The position numbers and the translations under genes were made by a program. Shown piece after piece: positions 32,860-36,256 of a stretch of 36,256 nt of DNA (position 1 is its first letter; every line of letters begins with the position of its first letter). The stretch covers positions 1 through 36,256 of the forward strand of contig SVRG01000007.1 in NCBI GenBank assembly GCA_015064965.1. Direction: 5' to 3'. This DNA comes from Oscillospiraceae bacterium (GTDB lineage Bacteria > Bacillota > Clostridia > Oscillospirales > CAG-272). The notes beneath the pieces are model-generated. The model had not been told where the DNA came from. It saw only the letters and a list, made by a program, of their open reading frames with translations, and ran no database searches.

Positions 32860-32887
32860 TCATATTCCCCATAAAGGAGAAATAATA

Positions 32888-34882
32888 ATGAAAATGACAA
32901 AAAGAATCGTATCTCTGCTTTTGGCAGTTTCACTTGCTTTTGCAGCAGTTCCTGCCGTTTTTGCAGCCGACTCAACCGGTGCTGACGCGGCAAATGCGCT
33001 TCACTCGCTCGGACTTCTCGCAGGCAAGGGCACCAATGCCGACGGAAGCGTAAATTTTGACCTTGACGGTAGCCTCACCCGCGCTGAATCCATCACACAG
33101 GTGGTTCGTTTCCTCGGTGCTGAGAAAAAGGCAACCGCCGAAACAAACGCACATCCCTTCACCGACCTTGCAGCTTGGGCTGTTCCGTATATCAGCTATG
33201 CTTATGCTAACGGAATTACAGCAGGCGTAAGCGCAACAAAGTTTGATTGTAATGGCGCAATGAGCGACTATGCCTTTCTCACTGCCATTCTCCGCGTACT
33301 CGGATACAAGGATGCAGAAGGCGACTTTGTCTGGAACAATCCTTATGCACTCGCAAAGACAGTAGGTCTTATCGCAAGTGAAACTCCCGACACTAATTTT
33401 ACAAGAGGTGATGCTTTTGTGATTTGCTTCAACGCTCTCACCGCCACTGTTAAAAACGGCGATAAAATCTGCGACAGCCTTGTTAAAAACGGTGCTGTAA
33501 GCGCAGATGCCATGAGCGTAATTACAAAACCCGCAAGCGGTCTCACCATTGGCGGTGTGAAGATTACCGATTGCAAAGTGGTTGTTTCTGCCGGCGCAAA
33601 CGCAACCGAAAAACTTGCAGCCAATACGATCATCAATGCAGTTAAAGAAGCTTATGGCGTAGAACTTCCTCTCGTTACAGACGACACCGCACAGACAGAT
33701 GCTGAAATTGTTGTAGGCAACACCTCAAGAAACGTTTCAGCAGGTCTTGCAAATGTTGGCGGATATGATGCAGCAATGATTGTTGAGGGCAGATCCGTAG
33801 CAATCGGCGGTGCAAACAACTCCATTCTCCGCAACACAGCAAATGCTTTTGCTAACTCATATGTTGTCAACAAAGCAAGCGTAAATCTTACCGAAAACGA
33901 TACTTACATCGGCGAGCTTATCACTGCACCCGCACGTGCTCTCGGTCAATCCGGTGACCCTTGCATCGTTTACGATGACGAAACACAGTATTACTATGCA
34001 CTCTACTCCGCACCCAAAAACGACCGCGTTATCCTCTACCGTGCAAAGACACTTGCAGAACTCGGCACACTTGATACCGCCGACGGCAAGGAGATTTATG
34101 TAGCAGGCGAGCACGCAGAAGTAAAGCATAAACTCTATGCTCCCGAACTCAAGAAGATGGACGGCAAGTGGTACATCTACGCAAGCGGCGCAACATCCTG
34201 GGATGACAGAAACGGCGGCCCCGCAAACCCGAACGGCGGTGCTTCTGCATCAATCCGTCTTTTCTGCCTTGAAGCTGTAAGCGATGACCCCTACGGCGAT
34301 TACAAGTTCAAAGCGTTCCTCAACCCCGATATCTTTGCAATTGACGCGCATCCCTTTACCTACGAAGGACAGAACTATATCGCATTTGCAAGAATCCGCA
34401 GCGGCAACCTCATTTCCATTGCAAAGCTTTCCAACCCCTGGACCATCGACACCGAATCAAAGGTTTCGGTTATCGCAACTCCCACATACGCATTTGAAAC
34501 AATCAGCGGTAGTATCAACGAAGGTCCTTTCACCTTTGTTTCTCCCGACGGCAGACTCTTTATGCTCTATAGTGCAAATGCTGTTACCTCCGGCAAGTAC
34601 TGCCTTGGCATCCTTGAATTCACCGGCAGCGACATTCTCTCAAAGAACAGCTGGACAAAGCACAAAGAAGCAGTTCTCCTCGGCACAGATGCAGCAAAGT
34701 CCCCCGGACACTGCTCTGTATTCATGTCCCCCGACGGCACCGAATACTGGCTTGCTTATCACTACCAGTCATCCGGCAGAAAACTCGGTGTAAAGAAGTT
34801 TACATTTGACGAAAGCGGATTCCCTGTATTTGGCGACCCTCTCGCACCCGGCAAGTATATATTTGCTCCTTCAGGAGAATAA
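32888..34882 (+). CDS. SLH-anchored glycoside hydrolase family 43 enzyme
   Basis: A cell-surface glycosidase, 664 residues. Signal peptide ends at VFA (about 26). Residues 28-190 hold three SLH repeats (TRAE, the HPFTDLAAWAVPYISYAYANG block, and FTRGD), enough for binding secondary wall polymer. Residues about 215-345 resemble the chitobiase-like N-domain often found before glycosidases (AANTIINAVKEAYGVELPLV, AEIVVG). From about 350 a five-bladed GH43 propeller carries the expected triad: D357 in SGDPCIVYDD, D486 in DAHPFTYEG and E545 in NEGPFTFVS; spacing matches the family. This predicts alpha-L-arabinofuranosidase, arabinanase or beta-xylosidase activity. AAAGGAG precedes the ATG. It ends at a strong terminator. 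Confidence 0.9.
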   Translation: MKMTKRIVSLLLAVSLAFAAVPAVFAADSTGADAANALHSLGLLAGKGTNADGSVNFDLDGSLTRAESITQVVRFLGAEKKATAETNAHPFTDLAAWAVPYISYAYANGITAGVSATKFDCNGAMSDYAFLTAILRVLGYKDAEGDFVWNNPYALAKTVGLIASETPDTNFTRGDAFVICFNALTATVKNGDKICDSLVKNGAVSADAMSVITKPASGLTIGGVKITDCKVVVSAGANATEKLAANTIINAVKEAYGVELPLVTDDTAQTDAEIVVGNTSRNVSAGLANVGGYDAAMIVEGRSVAIGGANNSILRNTANAFANSYVVNKASVNLTENDTYIGELITAPARALGQSGDPCIVYDDETQYYYALYSAPKNDRVILYRAKTLAELGTLDTADGKEIYVAGEHAEVKHKLYAPELKKMDGKWYIYASGATSWDDRNGGPANPNGGASASIRLFCLEAVSDDPYGDYKFKAFLNPDIFAIDAHPFTYEGQNYIAFARIRSGNLISIAKLSNPWTIDTESKVSVIATPTYAFETISGSINEGPFTFVSPDGRLFMLYSANAVTSGKYCLGILEFTGSDILSKNSWTKHKEAVLLGTDAAKSPGHCSVFMSPDGTEYWLAYHYQSSGRKLGVKKFTFDESGFPVFGDPLAPGKYIFAPSGE

Positions 34883-34884
34883 GA

Positions 34885-34918
34885 TTTAAAATCCCGGCTT
34901 CGGCCGGGATTTTTTTGT
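34885..34918 (+). terminator. Rho-independent terminator of the SLH-GH43 gene
   Basis: AAATCCCGGC and GCCGGGATTT around a stable TTCG loop, followed by TTTTTG. Confidence 0.9.
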
Positions 34919-34933
34919 TTAATGTTTATTGCC

Positions 34934-34962
34934 TTGCATTTGCCTCATCAAAATGATATAAT
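34934..34962 (+). promoter_or_regulatory. Promoter of the ABC transporter gene
   Basis: TTGCAT (34934-34939), 17-base spacer and TATAAT (34957-34962), the same pattern as at yajC. Confidence 0.75.
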
Positions 34963-34995
34963 AATAAAGATAACTTCAACCTTGGAGATGAAACT

Positions 34996-36256
34996 GTGAA
35001 AAAGATTCTCGAATACTTGTCAAAATACAAGTTACTGTCAATTCTGGCGCCGCTTTTCAAAATGCTTGAGGCGACATTTGAGTTGCTTGTTCCCGTTGTA
35101 ATAATGGACCTTGTCGATGTCGGTATCAAAAACGGAGACAAGGCATATATAATCAGCCGCTCGCTGATTCTCGTGCTTTTCTGCGCGCTCGGCTATGCAT
35201 TTGCAGTAACGGCACAGTATTTCTCAGCCAAAGCCGCCGTTGGCGTTGCCAAGGATTTGCGCAGTGATATGTACAAAAGAATTCAGAGCTTTAACCACAC
35301 AGATCTCGATAAAGTGGGCATATCCAACATTCTTACGCGAATGTCCGGTGATGTAAACCAGGTACAAACCGGTGTAAACATGACACTTCGACTTCTCATG
35401 CGTTCACCAATCGTGGTTTTCGGTGCTGTGATCTGCGCATTTTTGATTGATGTAAAATGTGCAATTATTTTTGCTGTTGCAGTACCGCTTTTGCTTGCTG
35501 TTGTGTTTGCCATTATCCTTGTCACAATTCCCCTTTTCAAAAAAGTGCAGAAGAAGCTTGAAAAAGTTCTCCGCACCACCCGCCAGAACCTAACCGGCAC
35601 ACGTGTTATCCGCGCATTTTGTGCCGAGGGTGATGAAATCGAAGAGTTTGACCGCGAAAACGAAGAACTTTTTGGGATTCAAAAATTCACCTCGCGTATC
35701 TCTGTTTTGCTCAATCCGCTTACATACCTTATCATAAATTTTGCTATAATCGCCCTTGTCTACACCGGTGCTATCCGCATTGAATACGGCATTATCACAC
35801 AGGGCGCACTGCTCGCACTCTATGACTATATGTCGCAGATACTTATTGAACTTGTAAAATTTGCAAACTTCATTGTCACCATCACAAAAGCCATGGCTTC
35901 TGCTGCAAGAATCGACGAATTCTTTAAAGAAGGTGCACCCATGGAAACAATTGAAGGCGCACGCGATGAAAAAGCTCCGTTTATTGTATTCGACAATGTT
36001 TCCTTTGCATACAAGGACGGCGGTAACGTGCTCCAAAATATCTCTTTCACCGTTAATAAAGGTGAGACTGTTGGCATAATTGGCGGTACCGGAAGCGGTA
36101 AAAGCTCGCTTGTGAGCCTTATCCCACGCTTTTATGATGTATCGGACGGCAGAGTTGTAGTTGACGGCATGGACGTGCGCGCATACAAAGGCGAAAACCT
36201 GAAAGAGCGCATTGGCGTTGTTCCTCAACGGGCTGTGCTTTTCAGCGGTACTATTC
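34996..36256 (+). CDS. ABC transporter, fused permease and ATPase (exporter type), partial
   Basis: An exporter-type half-transporter; the ORF track lacks it because it uses a GTG start and runs off the window. I translated 420 residues by eye. It opens VKKILEYLSKYKLLS, has about six membrane spans up to residue 300, including the coupling-helix region VLRTTRQNLTGTRVIRAF that is typical of MdlB/MsbA-like exporters, and then the nucleotide-binding domain with Walker A GGTGSGKSS (about 363-371) and the Q-loop VPQRAVLFSGT at the edge. GGAG lies 9 bases before GTG. Signature and Walker B lie outside the window. Such genes often pair with a second half-transporter next to them. Substrate is unknown; drug, lipid or peptide are all possible. 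Confidence 0.9.
   Translation, partial: MKKILEYLSKYKLLSILAPLFKMLEATFELLVPVVIMDLVDVGIKNGDKAYIISRSLILVLFCALGYAFAVTAQYFSAKAAVGVAKDLRSDMYKRIQSFNHTDLDKVGISNILTRMSGDVNQVQTGVNMTLRLLMRSPIVVFGAVICAFLIDVKCAIIFAVAVPLLLAVVFAIILVTIPLFKKVQKKLEKVLRTTRQNLTGTRVIRAFCAEGDEIEEFDRENEELFGIQKFTSRISVLLNPLTYLIINFAIIALVYTGAIRIEYGIITQGALLALYDYMSQILIELVKFANFIVTITKAMASAARIDEFFKEGAPMETIEGARDEKAPFIVFDNVSFAYKDGGNVLQNISFTVNKGETVGIIGGTGSGKSSLVSLIPRFYDVSDGRVVVDGMDVRAYKGENLKERIGVVPQRAVLFSGTI

Noticed and set aside
34988-34999. Three-codon reading frame ATGAAACTGTGA overlapping the ABC transporter GTG start
   Set aside because: Its ATG follows the GGAG with almost no spacing, and three codons give no support for a leader peptide.

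Overview
The window is a stretch of a low-to-mid GC Gram-positive genome, most likely an uncultured member of the Clostridia (Oscillospirales/Christensenellales-like). The evidence is gene order and gene families rather than any rRNA: the yicC-remA-gmk-rpoZ-priA-def-fmt-rsmB-rlmN-stp-prkC-rsgA cluster is the classic Firmicutes arrangement, there is a PASTA-domain kinase with its PP2C phosphatase, and the secreted proteins carry S-layer homology (SLH) and dockerin-like modules. Most genes are preceded by a purine-rich Shine-Dalgarno sequence, and Rho-independent terminators are frequent. I saw no tRNA, rRNA, CRISPR array, transposase or phage gene.

Region 1 (1-12.95 kb, minus strand) is one long compact operon of housekeeping genes, read from a strong promoter near 12.94 kb: yicC, remA, gmk, rpoZ, priA, def, fmt, yugP-like protease, rsmB, rlmN, stp, prkC, rsgA, then a truncated cysE at the window edge. 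Neighbours are separated by 0-20 bases or overlap by one base. Together they cover RNA turnover, nucleotide supply, transcription, replication restart, initiator-Met formylation and deformylation, rRNA methylation, ribosome assembly and cell-wall-responsive phosphorylation.

Region 2 (12.97-22 kb) holds small metabolic and envelope units on both strands: traX-like and acyl-ACP thioesterase genes, fba, a mazF toxin gene without a visible antitoxin, a flavin reductase, a zinc-ribbon membrane protein, a DapF-like protein that has lost its catalytic residues, a DUF554 membrane protein, an amino-acid permease, a D,D-carboxypeptidase and yajC. Several convergent pairs share one bidirectional terminator that overlaps a stop codon.

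Region 3 (22-34.9 kb) is an accessory secretome cluster. It has two large paralogous secreted proteins in which an SGNH esterase domain interrupts a beta-solenoid and a half-degenerate dockerin ends the chain, a beta-propeller (GH43-like) protein with a half-dockerin at its N-terminus, an SLH-anchored GH43 arabinanase/arabinofuranosidase/xylosidase-type enzyme, and a membrane-anchored LytM-fold protein whose zinc ligands are substituted. A P-loop ATPase and purC lie among them. The likely combined role is esterase plus debranching attack on decorated plant or mucosal polysaccharide at the cell surface; no cohesin or scaffoldin is visible in the window. The two SGNH genes share a short leader hairpin directly before the Shine-Dalgarno sequence with compensating base changes, and the SLH-GH43 promoter is covered by a perfect 24-bp palindrome. 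These are the best candidates for undescribed regulation. The window ends inside an ABC exporter gene.
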